Part shown: piece by piece, positions 16,893-26,365 of the stretch
How positions within the stretch are numbered: the stretch's first letter is position 1
Layout of the letters: the number at the start of each line of letters is the position of its first letter
Assembly (NCBI GenBank): GCA_021846985.1
Contig: JAJZVX010000004.1
Span: forward strand, 124,001-188,000
DNA length: 64,000 nt
Direction: 5' to 3'
From: Acidobacteriota bacterium
Lineage (GTDB): Bacteria; Acidobacteriota; Terriglobia; Terriglobales; Acidobacteriaceae
Translations under genes and position numbers: made by a program
Notes under the pieces: model-generated
Database searches by the model: none
Told to the model about the DNA's origin: nothing
The model's input: the letters and a program-made list of their open reading frames with translations, nothing else

Positions 16893-18064
16893 AGACCCCA
16901 CCGATGCTCTGCGGAATGCGGATGTGCACAGCCCTGGCGGCCGCGGTTCTGGCGCTTGCCGCGGGCGGCTGCAAGCGCGCGGCCCATGAAAGCGGCGCTG
17001 CCGCCACGGCCGACCCTCTCAAAGTCAAAGTCACGCCCGCATTGCTGCGCAGCATGACCATTGGCGCGCCGGAACTTCAGGAAGTCATCACCGAGCAAAC
17101 AGTGGCGGCGCGCGTGGAAACGGATGCCGCGCGGGTGGCCCGCGTCGGCTCTCCCGTCGATGGCCGCATCACCAGGGTGCTGGTTTTCGAAGGCCAGAAG
17201 GTGAGGCAGGGCGAAGTTCTCGCCATGCTCCACAGCAATGCTCTTTCCGACACGCAGTTCGCCTTCGTCAAAGCCTTTTCGCAGGAGAAGCTCGCCGAAC
17301 AAGCCGCGGCGCGCGCGCGCCTGCTGGTCCAGTCCGACGTCATCGGAACCGCCGAACTGCAAAAACGCGAGGCTGAAGTCCTTCAGACATCGACCGAAGT
17401 GGCCGCACTGCGCGCGCAACTGCGCGGCCTGGGCATGTCGGATCGCGCCATCGCGCAGCTTGAAACCACGCGCAAGCTCAACTCCGATTACCCCATCATC
17501 GCTTCCATCTCCGGCACCGTCATTGAGCGCAAGGTCACCCTTGGCCAGGTGGTGCAACCCGCCGAACTGGCTTTCCTCATCGCCGATCTCTCCAACCTCT
17601 GGCTGGTAGCCGACGTTCCCGAAGTCAGTTCCTCCTCGCTCTACAAAGGCAAGACCGTCCTAGCCACCATTCCCGCGTTGCCCGGGATCACGGTCAAGGG
17701 CACGCTTACGTTCGTCAGCCCTGTAGTCGATGCGCAGACCCGAACCGTACGCGCGCGCATGGATCTGCCCAATGCGGAGGGAGCGTTCAAGCCCGACATG
17801 CTCGCCTCCATGACCTTTGAGAGCACGCCGCAGAAGGGACTTACCATCCCCGGCGCCGCCGTGGTGCGCGAAGAAAACAAGGACCAGGTCTTTGTGCAGT
17901 CGGGCCCCGATGAATTCACCATGCGCGAGGTAGAGCTCGGCGCCGAGGTTTCCGACCGGCGCGTGGTTCTTCGCGGCCTCTCCGCGCAAGAGAAGATCGC
18001 GCTCGACGGAGCCTTCCACCTGAACAACAAACGCAAGCAAGACCAGCTCAAGGGAGGCGAATAA
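16889..18064 (+). CDS. RND efflux periplasmic adaptor lipoprotein (CusB/CzcB-like)
   Basis: A 391-residue membrane-fusion protein linking the inner-membrane pump to the outer-membrane channel. The signal ends in a lipobox, LALAAGGC (C28), so the mature protein is a lipoprotein. Lipoyl/barrel-sandwich halves flank a helical hairpin: VGSPVDGRITRVLVFEGQKVRQGE, then residues about 115-180 alpha-helical, then YPIIASISGTVIERKVTLGQ. The beta-barrel region is LWLVADVPEV and FVSPVVDAQTRTVRARMDLPN. It starts with GTG overlapping the preceding TGA and ends TAATG with the pump start, so the three genes form one tightly coupled operon. No His- or Met-rich metal-binding tail is seen. Confidence 0.93.
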   Translation: MKTPPMLCGMRMCTALAAAVLALAAGGCKRAAHESGAAATADPLKVKVTPALLRSMTIGAPELQEVITEQTVAARVETDAARVARVGSPVDGRITRVLVFEGQKVRQGEVLAMLHSNALSDTQFAFVKAFSQEKLAEQAAARARLLVQSDVIGTAELQKREAEVLQTSTEVAALRAQLRGLGMSDRAIAQLETTRKLNSDYPIIASISGTVIERKVTLGQVVQPAELAFLIADLSNLWLVADVPEVSSSSLYKGKTVLATIPALPGITVKGTLTFVSPVVDAQTRTVRARMDLPNAEGAFKPDMLASMTFESTPQKGLTIPGAAVVREENKDQVFVQSGPDEFTMREVELGAEVSDRRVVLRGLSAQEKIALDGAFHLNNKRKQDQLKGGE

Positions 18065-21000
18065 TGCGCTCCCTGATCGCCGCGGTCCTTCATCAGCGTC
18101 TGGTTATCGTCGTTGTTTCCCTCATCCTGCTTTTCTTCGGCCTGAACGCCGCCAGGCATCTCTCCATTGATGCCTTTCCCGACGTGACCAACGTCCAGGT
18201 GCAGGTGGCTGCCGAAGCGCAGGGAAAATCGCCGGAGGAAGTGGAGCGTTTTGTCACCGTGCCCATCGAGATCGCGATGACCGGCCTTCCGGGTCTGACC
18301 GACATGCGCTCGCTCAACAAGCCCGGGCTCTCGCTCATCACCCTGGTGTTTGAAGACGGAAAAGGCGTCTACTTCGAGCGCCAACTGGTCAGCGAGCGCC
18401 TGAACGAAATCCGTGACCGCATGCCGGCGGGCGTCACTCCGGTGCTTGGACCCGTCTCGAACGCGCTGGGCGAGGTCTATCAGTACACACTGGAAAAGCC
18501 CGGCGACGGCAAGCGCGCGCTCACACACGACGAGCTGGTGGAGCGGCGCACCATCCAGGACTGGGTGGTGCGGCCTCTGTTGCGCTCCATCCCCGGTGTG
18601 GCGGAAATCAACTCCACCGGCGGATTCGTCAAACAGTATGAAACCCTCGTCGATCCGCAGAAGCTGCGCTACTTCGGCCTGACCATCGGCGACGTCTACG
18701 ATGCGCTGAAGCGGAACAACGAAAACGCGGGCGGAGGCATCCTGCCCCGCTACGCCGAACAGTATCTGATTCGCAGCGTAGGCCTCATCGGCGGCGTAGA
18801 CGACATCCGCTCCATTGTTCTGAAAGCAGCCAACGGCACCCCCGTCTACATCCGCGATGTGGCCGACGTACGTGTGGGCGAGGAAGTGCGCTACGGCGCC
18901 ATGGTCAAGGGCGGATACACGGAGTCGGTGGGCGGCGTGGTGATGATGATCGCGGGAGGCAACGCCAAGGAGATCGTCAGCCGCGTCAAGGAACGCGTGG
19001 CCGAAATCAATAACCGCAACATGATTCCTGGCGGCCTCAAAATCGCTCCTTACTACGACCGCTCGCGCCTTGTCGATGCCGCCATCCACACCGTCACCGA
19101 GGTTCTGGCCGAGGGTATTGTCCTTGTCGTCGTTGTTCTCTTTCTCTATCTGGGCGATCTGCGCTCGAGCCTTATTGTCAGCGCCAACCTGCTTCTTACT
19201 CCGCTCATGACGTTTCTGGTGATGAACCGCATCGGGCTCTCCGCCAACCTCATGTCGCTGGGCGGCCTGGCCATTGCCATCGGCCTCATGGTGGATGGTT
19301 CGGTGGTGGTGGTGGAGAACGTGTTTGCGCACATCAGCCACAAGCCGCAGGACAGCCGCCTGCACGTGGTGCGCGACGCGGTGGCCGAGGTGGCTACACC
19401 GGTCATTTTCGGCGTACTCATCATCGTGCTGGTGTTTCTGCCTTTGATGACGCTGGAGGGCACCGAGGGCAAGATGTTCGCGCCGCTTGCCTACACCATC
19501 GCCATCGCCCTCCTGCTTTCGCTGGGGCTTTCTCTCACACTTTCTCCGGCGCTCTCCTGCTTCTATCTCAAAGGGGGAACGGAAGAGGACACGCGCTTCG
19601 TGGCCATGCTGCGCCGGCCCTATCAGCGCATTCTCAGTTGGGCCTTGCGCCACAAACCGGCGAGCATCGCCTCTGTGATGGCGTTGTTTGCCATTTCGCT
19701 TGGCCTCTTTCCGTTTCTTGGAACCGCCTTCATACCGGAGATGCAGGAAGGCACGCTAGGCCCGGGCGCCGACCGCGTCCCCAATATCTCGCTCGATGAG
19801 TCCATCCGCATGGAGCTTCAGATGCAGCGCCTCATGCGCGACATCCCCGGCGTGGAAAGCGTGGTCTCGCGTCTCGGCCGCGGCGAGTCGCCCGCCGATC
19901 CCGCCGGCCCCAACGAGGCCGACGTAATCGCCACCCTCACCCCGGTTGGCGACCGGCCGCGCGCGCTCACGCAGGCCGTGATCGCCGACAAGATGCGGGA
20001 AGCCCTGAAGACCGTGCCCGGCATCAACCTGGTGATGTCGCAGCCCATCTCCGATCGCGTCGACGAAATGGTGACCGGCGTGCGCGCCGATGTCGCGGTC
20101 AAAATCTTCGGGGACGATCTCGACACGCTCATCGAAAAAGCGCGCCAGGTTGCCCAAGTCGCCGCCTCCATCAACGGCACGCAGGATACGCGCGTCGATC
20201 GCGTAGGCGGGCAGCAGTATCTGGAGATTGACATCGACCGCGCCGCTATCGCCCGCTATGGCCTCAATGCCTCCGACGTCAATCAGACCATCGAGATGGC
20301 CATCGCCGGAAAAAGCGCAACCGAAATCTACGAGGGCGAACGCCGCTTTCAGGCCATTGTTCGCCTGCCTGAGTCCTACCGCTCCAATGTGCAGAACATC
20401 AAGGAGATCACGGTCTCGTCGCCCGGCGGACCCAGGATCCCGCTGGAATACATCGCCAGGATTCGCGTGGTGGAAGGCCCTGCACAGATCAATCGCGATA
20501 TGGCCAAACGCCGCATCGTGGTGGGCATCAATGTGCGCGACCGCGACCTTGGCGGCTACGTGGCGGAACTGCAGAGCGCCGTCAGAGCCCGGGTGCCTCT
20601 GCCCTCCGGATACTTTATCCAATGGGGCGGTCAGTTCCAGAACATGCAGCGCGCGCTCCATCATCTGGCCATCATTGTGCCCATCACCATTGGAGCCATC
20701 TTCTTCCTTCTCTTTCTGCTCTTTCACTCCGTGCGCTTCGCCGCGCTCATTATCACGGTTCTGCCCTTTGCCTCCATCGGAGGCGTTTTTGGCCTTTTCT
20801 TCTCGCGCGAATATCTATCCGTGCCCGCCTCGGTCGGATTCATTGCCTTGTGGGGAATCGCCGTCCTCAATGGAGTGGTGCTTGTCTCTTACATTCGCAA
20901 GCTCCGGCAGGAGGGACACTCGCAATACGACGCCATAGTCGAAGGCACCCGGCTCCGCTTCCGGCCGGTCATGATGACCGCCACGGTGGCGGCCCTCGGT

Positions 21001-21189
21001 CTGGTGCCCTTCCTCTTCGCCACCGGCCCGGGCTCCGAGATTCAGCGCCCGCTGGCAATCGTGGTCATCGGCGGACTGGTCACATCGACAGCGCTCACCC
21101 TCGTTCTCATCCCCTGCCTCTACAGCATCTTTGAGGGCAAACCGCAAGACATCGCGGATGTGGAGATGGAGCATCACCTTTTGAGTTGA
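18064..21189 (+). CDS. CusA/CzcA-family RND efflux pump
   Basis: A 1041-residue inner-membrane proton-driven exporter. It has the RND plan: TM1 (VVVSLILLFFGLNAARHLS), a periplasmic loop beginning with DAFPDVTNVQVQV, TM2-6, a second large loop from about residue 560, and TM7-12. The family's DAFPDVT and SPEEVE segments identify the heavy-metal (HME) branch. The TM4 motif reads AIAIGLMVDGSVVVVEN; it keeps the proton-relay Asp but lacks the first Asp of the DFG-type zinc/cobalt pumps, resembling the Cu/Ag CusA type. Substrate is inferred only. It is the last gene of the sigma-54-linked operon, overlapping the adaptor by one base. Confidence 0.94.
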   Translation: MRSLIAAVLHQRLVIVVVSLILLFFGLNAARHLSIDAFPDVTNVQVQVAAEAQGKSPEEVERFVTVPIEIAMTGLPGLTDMRSLNKPGLSLITLVFEDGKGVYFERQLVSERLNEIRDRMPAGVTPVLGPVSNALGEVYQYTLEKPGDGKRALTHDELVERRTIQDWVVRPLLRSIPGVAEINSTGGFVKQYETLVDPQKLRYFGLTIGDVYDALKRNNENAGGGILPRYAEQYLIRSVGLIGGVDDIRSIVLKAANGTPVYIRDVADVRVGEEVRYGAMVKGGYTESVGGVVMMIAGGNAKEIVSRVKERVAEINNRNMIPGGLKIAPYYDRSRLVDAAIHTVTEVLAEGIVLVVVVLFLYLGDLRSSLIVSANLLLTPLMTFLVMNRIGLSANLMSLGGLAIAIGLMVDGSVVVVENVFAHISHKPQDSRLHVVRDAVAEVATPVIFGVLIIVLVFLPLMTLEGTEGKMFAPLAYTIAIALLLSLGLSLTLSPALSCFYLKGGTEEDTRFVAMLRRPYQRILSWALRHKPASIASVMALFAISLGLFPFLGTAFIPEMQEGTLGPGADRVPNISLDESIRMELQMQRLMRDIPGVESVVSRLGRGESPADPAGPNEADVIATLTPVGDRPRALTQAVIADKMREALKTVPGINLVMSQPISDRVDEMVTGVRADVAVKIFGDDLDTLIEKARQVAQVAASINGTQDTRVDRVGGQQYLEIDIDRAAIARYGLNASDVNQTIEMAIAGKSATEIYEGERRFQAIVRLPESYRSNVQNIKEITVSSPGGPRIPLEYIARIRVVEGPAQINRDMAKRRIVVGINVRDRDLGGYVAELQSAVRARVPLPSGYFIQWGGQFQNMQRALHHLAIIVPITIGAIFFLLFLLFHSVRFAALIITVLPFASIGGVFGLFFSREYLSVPASVGFIALWGIAVLNGVVLVSYIRKLRQEGHSQYDAIVEGTRLRFRPVMMTATVAALGLVPFLFATGPGSEIQRPLAIVVIGGLVTSTALTLVLIPCLYSIFEGKPQDIADVEMEHHLLS

Positions 21190-21711
21190 CGCGCCTATCT
21201 GTCGCGCGCAAGCTTACGCTTCGTTTCTGCTTTGATCGGGAATCGCAACAGATTGGCCCTGGCGGCCAGTTCCTGGACATTTGGCCTGCCTCTGCAGATT
21301 CATGGTGTAACCTTGGCGCGGATACGGGCTCAATTGTGAAAGCAGACCCGTTGCGATGATGCGCGAGCAAAGGAATGATGCGGCCAATGCAACGGAAGCG
21401 CTTTCTCCCACCTTCGGAATTCCGCGGCCTTCGCTCCGGAAACGCTGGACCGGCAGCACAGGCGCTATGTTGATCGGTATCTGCCCGGCCAGACTCGCAC
21501 CCGGACATCAGAAGCGCCGCCGTATCGTCTGGATCCAGGGCGCCGGATTCCATGCCGTGAAGTTACGTGCCCAGGTCCCTTCGTCCTGGCCGCGAACGCG
21601 CATGCGCCGCGATCCGGTCGCGCCGGGCGCAGAGCGGCGCCCGCCGAACAGGCCGGTGCAAAAACAAGAAAAGCCGGGAGATCGCAACGACACGAGGGGG
21701 AGCGCAGCGCT
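21190..21711. other. 522-base gap between efflux operon and phage cassette
   Basis: No convincing gene. Short open frames on both strands have no recognisable motif. It is the left boundary of the phage-derived cassette. A small palindrome GAGCGC-A-GCGCTC (21700-21712) overlaps the stop of the holin-like gene. I see no tRNA or obvious attachment repeat. Confidence 0.5.
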
Positions 21712-21939
21712 CTAGCGATGGTGCCAGGCCTGGAAAGCCACTTCAACCACGGCAAAGAGAACGCTGACCGCGGCCAGAAAGCCCTTGGCCCTCTGCCAGT
21801 TTTGCTCGTGGCGTTCCATGCGCCGCTCGAGTTCGGCGATACGCCCGCCGTTGCCATCGCCCATCAGACCGTTCATCTGCGTTTTGAGCACGCTCAGGTC
21901 GCTGAGCACCTGGGCTTCGAATTCATTCATCATCCGCAT
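21712..21939 (-). CDS. Small holin/XhlA-like phage membrane protein
   Basis: About 75 residues from ATG at 21939 (GGAG about 8 bases upstream; further in-frame ATGs at 21933 and 21930). A helical, charged N-terminal part (FEAQVLSDLSVLKTQMN, then RIAELERRMERHEQNWQRAK) is followed by one hydrophobic helix, FLAAVSVLFAVVEVAF. This matches the plan of XhlA-type haemolysin/holin-associated proteins: coiled coil plus a single C-terminal membrane segment. It is the last gene of the cassette, just after the tail protein, but no endolysin is found beside it, so a lysis role is uncertain. Confidence 0.6.
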   Translation of the reverse strand: MRMMNEFEAQVLSDLSVLKTQMNGLMGDGNGGRIAELERRMERHEQNWQRAKGFLAAVSVLFAVVEVAFQAWHHR

Positions 21940-21979
21940 GGGCAGGACTCCATCCGTATTCCGCGCGAGAGATTGCCGC

Positions 21980-24295
21980 TCACGATCCCACCGGCAGGTT
22001 GATAAAGAGGGCTGTTGAAAATTCGGAGTAGTTGGGCGGTGTGGCGCCGTCATACATCCGGATATAGAAGCGGTCGTTGGCGGCGGCTCGAGGAAAGGTG
22101 ATGTTCTGCGCCGAGGTGCGCATCACCAGGCCCGAATCTTGGCCGGGCATGAAATCGTAATCGCGCCGCCGGATCTCGAAGCCGCCGCCGGCCGGCGCGG
22201 CCACACCGGTGTTGATGGAGACCGTGGTCCCGTTCAGTGTGGCGACCGTCAGGTTGTTCAAATTGGCCAGCATCGTCGGCGCCACCAGCGCAGGGAGCCA
22301 GGCGTCGGCCGGCACTGTGGCGCTGGTCTTGATGGCCAGGCTGTCGGCCCAGTCGTTGGCAAAGGTCACAACATAGTTGACAAGGTCCGGGGAACTGGGC
22401 TGGTAGCTGATCTTGACGGTGCGCACCACCACCTGTGCGTTCAGGCTCATCGAAGGCGCATTCAACAGCAGCGCATCGCCGGGCCAAACGTCGGCGGCAA
22501 AGCTGGTCCGGGCGCCTTTGTATGCGCCGCTCCACAAGGCGCTGACGCCGGACGCCGCCTGCTGGAGCACCTGGGCCGCGTTGCGGCAGTCTGCCGAGCT
22601 GCGCGCCGGAGGGCTGGTGACGGTGCCGGTCCAGGAGACGACCGGAGGCAACCCTGCTTGAGCCAGAGACTGCTGGCTCGCGGAGTTGACCGCGCGGCCC
22701 ACGGCCCGATGCAGAACGCGATAGGTGACGGCAACCTGCTCGCCGGCGGCGGGCGCAAAGCCCGTGTAAAAAGCCAGGATGCCCGTACGCTCGAGATGAC
22801 ATTCGGCGGCTTCGACGGCCGAACCGATGCGGCGCGTGTAGGCGCCGCCGCCCTGGGGGGTGCTCACAACCCAGCCCGATCCAAGGTTGGTGAGGTTGAG
22901 CGCGCGCATGCTGCCGATCAGGTTGGTGCTGCTGGCGGCCACCACCGTACCGGTGGCCGGCAGGCTGGCGATGGAACCATCGTAGAGCGTAACCGGCATA
23001 CCGCCCACGCCGTTAACGAATTCCTGGATGTCCATCTGCACACTGGCTGGAGCAACACTCCACTGGCCGCCGGCGATCAGGGCTCCGCTATCTCCCTGCG
23101 CGCGGTAAACCGCGAGAGCGCGCTGGCTTTCCGGGCAATGCGCGCGCAGCCGCAGGGCGTACTGGTTGGAGGGATTGACGGAAAAAGCGGTTCCGGCGGG
23201 CGTACCCTGCACAAGGGGCTGCAACGTAACCGCGCCCGTACCCTGCTGCGCCGCCACCTGGAAGCCCGCGATGCAGCCCGCCTGTGTATCCAGCCCTGTG
23301 AAGAAGCCGGCCAGGACACCGGTACTGCCCGGCGAAAGCGTAATGCCGGTGGCCTCCAGCAGCAGGGTTCCGCCCATCTCCACGGGATCGAGCCAGGAAA
23401 GCAGCGTGCCGCCATCCACTCCGCTGCCCCCGTTCATGGTCAGGCCTCCGGGGCCAAGCGCAAGATAGCCGTTGCCGCCCGGATTGCCCCAGCGGCGCAG
23501 GTCGATCTGCGGTTCATCGAAGAGTTCATGAATCACGATGGTCTGGGAAGACGGCGGAAAGAAAGGTTCCTCGGAGAGATAGAACTTCGTGGTTGCGCCG
23601 TCGCCCAGAAAATACTCCGTCACGTAAGCCGACGGTTCATGCTCGCCGCAGACCGTAATGTCGTTGGCCAGCGCGCGCTCCACGCTGCCGCTCAGCGTGA
23701 GATTGGCAAGACTCAGGCTGCCGTCGGTTTCGTTCAATGGGTGTACGGCGGCGGGCACGGCGGAAAGCGTCAGCGCGCCGCTCAATGCCCGATAGGAGGC
23801 GCGCGCCTGGTTCGCCACCTGGCCCGCGCTCTTGCTCCAGGCCGCTCCGGACGCGGGAACAAAATGGCTCACCGCGGAGCTCAAGGTGAGCCCTTGCGTG
23901 GAAAGCGGCGATGCGCCGGTGCGAGTCACAAGGCCGGTCAGCAATGCGCCGGCAGTTTCGCCCGTGGAGCCTTTGCTGGGCGGCATCGGCAACTGGTCCA
24001 GCAGCAATTCGTCGCTGAGGGCCTGAAGGGCGATACGGTAGCGCGGACCTTCCGTCCCCATGCCGGCATACTCCGGCAGCGGGGTAACGGCGATGTAGCC
24101 GGTAAAGTACACCGTTCCGTCGTCGCCGGTCACCGCCAGGGGCAGGTTGCGCGTGGGCATGGCCAGGCTTCCGTCCGCGGGAAGGCTGAGCCAAAGCTGG
24201 CACCCCGAGGGCTCGTTCAGTCTGCGCTCAATCGTCAACGGATGCGCCGCGTCCAGCGCGCCGCTGTAGTCCTGACCTTTGATGGTGATCTTCAT
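21980..24295 (-). CDS. Phage tail/baseplate hub-like protein
   Basis: A 771-residue structural protein. The N-terminal half (KITIKGQDYSG, QLWLSLPADGS, VYFTGYIAV, RYRIALQALSDELLLDQ) resembles tail hub/baseplate proteins, with strand-rich domains that bind the tail end. The middle, from about residue 270, looks like a concanavalin-type beta-sandwich (HELFDEPQIDLRRWG; WLDPVEMGGTLLLEATGI). The last about 100 residues have a fibronectin-III-like run ending RFYIRMYDGATPPNYSEF. A carbohydrate-contacting or receptor-binding role is inferred. It follows the probable tail tube gene and precedes the holin-like gene, in the late part of the cassette. Exact family not recognised. Confidence 0.6.
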   Translation of the reverse strand: MKITIKGQDYSGALDAAHPLTIERRLNEPSGCQLWLSLPADGSLAMPTRNLPLAVTGDDGTVYFTGYIAVTPLPEYAGMGTEGPRYRIALQALSDELLLDQLPMPPSKGSTGETAGALLTGLVTRTGASPLSTQGLTLSSAVSHFVPASGAAWSKSAGQVANQARASYRALSGALTLSAVPAAVHPLNETDGSLSLANLTLSGSVERALANDITVCGEHEPSAYVTEYFLGDGATTKFYLSEEPFFPPSSQTIVIHELFDEPQIDLRRWGNPGGNGYLALGPGGLTMNGGSGVDGGTLLSWLDPVEMGGTLLLEATGITLSPGSTGVLAGFFTGLDTQAGCIAGFQVAAQQGTGAVTLQPLVQGTPAGTAFSVNPSNQYALRLRAHCPESQRALAVYRAQGDSGALIAGGQWSVAPASVQMDIQEFVNGVGGMPVTLYDGSIASLPATGTVVAASSTNLIGSMRALNLTNLGSGWVVSTPQGGGAYTRRIGSAVEAAECHLERTGILAFYTGFAPAAGEQVAVTYRVLHRAVGRAVNSASQQSLAQAGLPPVVSWTGTVTSPPARSSADCRNAAQVLQQAASGVSALWSGAYKGARTSFAADVWPGDALLLNAPSMSLNAQVVVRTVKISYQPSSPDLVNYVVTFANDWADSLAIKTSATVPADAWLPALVAPTMLANLNNLTVATLNGTTVSINTGVAAPAGGGFEIRRRDYDFMPGQDSGLVMRTSAQNITFPRAAANDRFYIRMYDGATPPNYSEFSTALFINLPVGS

Positions 24296-24342
24296 CCCGA
24301 CCTTCTAACCTCCCTGTGCGCCAGTCCTCAGTCTGCGCCGGC

Positions 24343-25317
24343 TCAGATCAGCGCCTTCGGCGCCGGCAAAAAGCTCCGATAGCAAACGATGCGTTCGCCG
24401 TCGAGCGCATCCACAACCGGCAGAGCCAGAAACTGGCCTTTGAGCAGAACGCGCCGCTGGCCCTCCTTCTGTTTGGCGTCGAGCGGAACCACGGTTTCAT
24501 CGGCGCCGGCCATGGTCTGCAAGCGCGGATAGTGGAAAAAGATGCGTTCGCCCTGTCCGCCTTCCATGACAAAAAGCGCCGACCACTCCTGATAGAAGCA
24601 GCCTCCCTCGCGGTCGACGAATCCCGTCACGGCCTGCAGTTTAGCGCCCGCGGCCGGAGCGCCCGCCGGCAACGGAGCGGCCAGCGTCAGGCCGGTTGAA
24701 TTCACCTGGGACACGAGCGCCACGTTGAACGTCACGCGGCGGATATAGTCCACATCCGTGAGCGCCTGGCGCACATAAGCGCCGGAGACGGGCGTGCCCA
24801 CGTAGCCGGTCTGGCCGGTGTAGTCCGCATCCAGCGCAATCATCGCGCCGGGCGCGAAGTTCGCCGCGTCGGCCGTGGCCAACGCTACAAAGGTTGCCGT
24901 CGATCCACTCTGCGCCATGACCGCCGCAGCGGCTTTCGCGCCGTCCGGAGCCAGGCCGGCGCCGCTCGCCGGGGCCAGCAGGTTCATGTGCTGCGAACCC
25001 GTTGCCAGCGCCATGGTGAGCTTGGTCCAGCTTAGAAACTCGCAGCTCACCTGCGCTGCCAGCGTCTCGCGCACCTGTTCGAGCGCGGCCGCAGGAATGC
25101 CCGTGAGCAAGGGGGCGGACTTGCCGGCCGCCTTGCGCGCGAAGTTCTGCATCCAGCCCAGGTCGATCCACGGCGCCGGCGGAGCGTCCAGATTCAGCGC
25201 GCCCTGTTCGGCCGGGTCAAAGAACACGGGAGTCTGCGTGGCCCGGTTCACCGGCGCAAAGTAGCCGCGGACCCGGCGGGCCACCGGGGCTGGAGCCGAA
25301 AACCAATTGGCAGCCAT
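24343..25317 (-). CDS. Probable phage tail tube / major tail protein
   Basis: A 324-residue protein with no signal peptide or membrane segment. It is strand-rich with repeated Gly/Ala turns (TADAANFAPGAMIALDADYTG; SGAYVRQALTDVDYIRR) and a basic C-terminus. Order in the cassette (after three head-tail joining proteins and before the hub-like gene) is where tail tube genes lie. Its ATG directly follows the stop of the preceding gene, indicating coupling. I recognise the position more than the sequence; it could also be another tail structural protein. Confidence 0.5.
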   Translation of the reverse strand: MAANWFSAPAPVARRVRGYFAPVNRATQTPVFFDPAEQGALNLDAPPAPWIDLGWMQNFARKAAGKSAPLLTGIPAAALEQVRETLAAQVSCEFLSWTKLTMALATGSQHMNLLAPASGAGLAPDGAKAAAAVMAQSGSTATFVALATADAANFAPGAMIALDADYTGQTGYVGTPVSGAYVRQALTDVDYIRRVTFNVALVSQVNSTGLTLAAPLPAGAPAAGAKLQAVTGFVDREGGCFYQEWSALFVMEGGQGERIFFHYPRLQTMAGADETVVPLDAKQKEGQRRVLLKGQFLALPVVDALDGERIVCYRSFLPAPKALI

Positions 25318-25803
25318 CTACTCCCCCTCTTCCTGGTAGCTGTAGACCATCATTTTTGCCGAGCGGATCAGTTTGTCCCGTTGCACAACGGCGGGCGTAA
25401 AGATCGGCGCGTCCCAGAAGACCTGCGTCAGCATGACCGACGGCGGAGTGGTTACGTAGCTCAGCTTGGGCGTCGCAAAGGGCTGCAAAATTGCAACCAG
25501 CTCTTCGTCCATCTCGCTTAGCGCGCGGCCGCGGTCGAGCCCGCCAAAGGCTTGCGTTCCGCAGGTCTGATAGATCACCTCGCACTCCTCGGCGGCCATC
25601 GCCGATCCCAGATCGAGATCCACGCCCAGGCCAAGCCAGCGCAGCACAAACACGTCGTCGGGGAGCTGGCTGAAGGGAGCCTCGGCTTCTTCCACCAGAA
25701 TTCCCGGCCGCGCCGCGCCGCGCAGCAGGATGGTGCGTTCGGGATTGACCGCCGCAAGCCGCGTGCGCAGGGCGACATAAAATGAGTCTTTTGCATTCTG
25801 CAT
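25318..25803 (-). CDS. Phage head-tail joining / tail terminator-like protein
   Basis: A 161-residue soluble protein (starts MQNAKDSFYVALRTRLAAVN) between the connector-type genes and the tail tube candidate. Length and position fit a tail terminator or tail completion protein. The segment YVALRTRLAAVNPERTILLRG near the N-terminus resembles the helix-strand opening of that group, but there is no diagnostic motif. Confidence 0.45.
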   Translation of the reverse strand: MQNAKDSFYVALRTRLAAVNPERTILLRGAARPGILVEEAEAPFSQLPDDVFVLRWLGLGVDLDLGSAMAAEECEVIYQTCGTQAFGGLDRGRALSEMDEELVAILQPFATPKLSYVTTPPSVMLTQVFWDAPIFTPAVVQRDKLIRSAKMMVYSYQEEGE

Positions 25804-25927
25804 GGAAAGTTGCTCCGCAACCGTAGTGAGTGGTCCATGCTCCGTTGCATGGCGTGTTTGTCATGAAGCGCGGACGATTCCGCACCGGCGGCCGGCGCAT
25901 GGAGCCAGCCGCCCCGGACCGCGTCCT

Positions 25928-26362
25928 TCAGATGGCCTGCTGCCGGGCTTCGCGCAGAAGCAGGCGGTAGAGATACACCGTGCCGAAGGCTTCGTTGGAC
26001 GACACCGACTCAATCAGGTAATCCTGCCCCGCCACGGTGACGGCCAGGGTCATGGCAAACAGGGCCTGTGCAGAAGCCAGACTGAGCGTGTTCACCTGCT
26101 GCTCCACACCGGTAGCCGAAATCAGCAGTTCCCACTTCGGCTGGTTGCCTTCCTGCCAGGTGGGCCGCAGCTTCCGCATCACCACCGGGCTGACCACGAC
26201 TTCGGCGAAGGTGGTTGCCACCAGGCCAACTTCCAGTTGGCTGGATTCCGCGTTCGCGCCGGTGACGCGCAGCAGAGCCGACGTTCCCGCCACACTCCGC
26301 AAAAGAGCGTCAGCCAGCATCTGCGGCGCACCCATCGGGTTGCGCGGCGCTGTATCGCTCAT
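25928..26362 (-). CDS. Conserved-position phage head-tail protein, unknown
   Basis: A 144-residue protein with no recognised domain (MSDTAPRNPMGAPQML start). The middle is strand-rich (VEVGL-like LEVGLVATTFAEVVVSPV, YLIESVSSNEAFGTVYLYRLLL). The start lies 4 bases after the connector gene stop, so it is part of the same operon. By position it is a head-completion or stopper protein; this is an inference. A 124-base gap separates it from the next gene. Confidence 0.5.
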   Translation of the reverse strand: MSDTAPRNPMGAPQMLADALLRSVAGTSALLRVTGANAESSQLEVGLVATTFAEVVVSPVVMRKLRPTWQEGNQPKWELLISATGVEQQVNTLSLASAQALFAMTLAVTVAGQDYLIESVSSNEAFGTVYLYRLLLREARQQAI

Positions 26363-26365
26363 GGC

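Noticed and set aside
17641-19653. 670-codon minus-strand frame
   Set aside because: Shadow of adaptor and pump genes, which have clear motifs and coupled starts.
22139-24382. 747-codon plus-strand frame
   Set aside because: Shadow of the tail hub-like gene; Arg/His/Gly-rich without motif.
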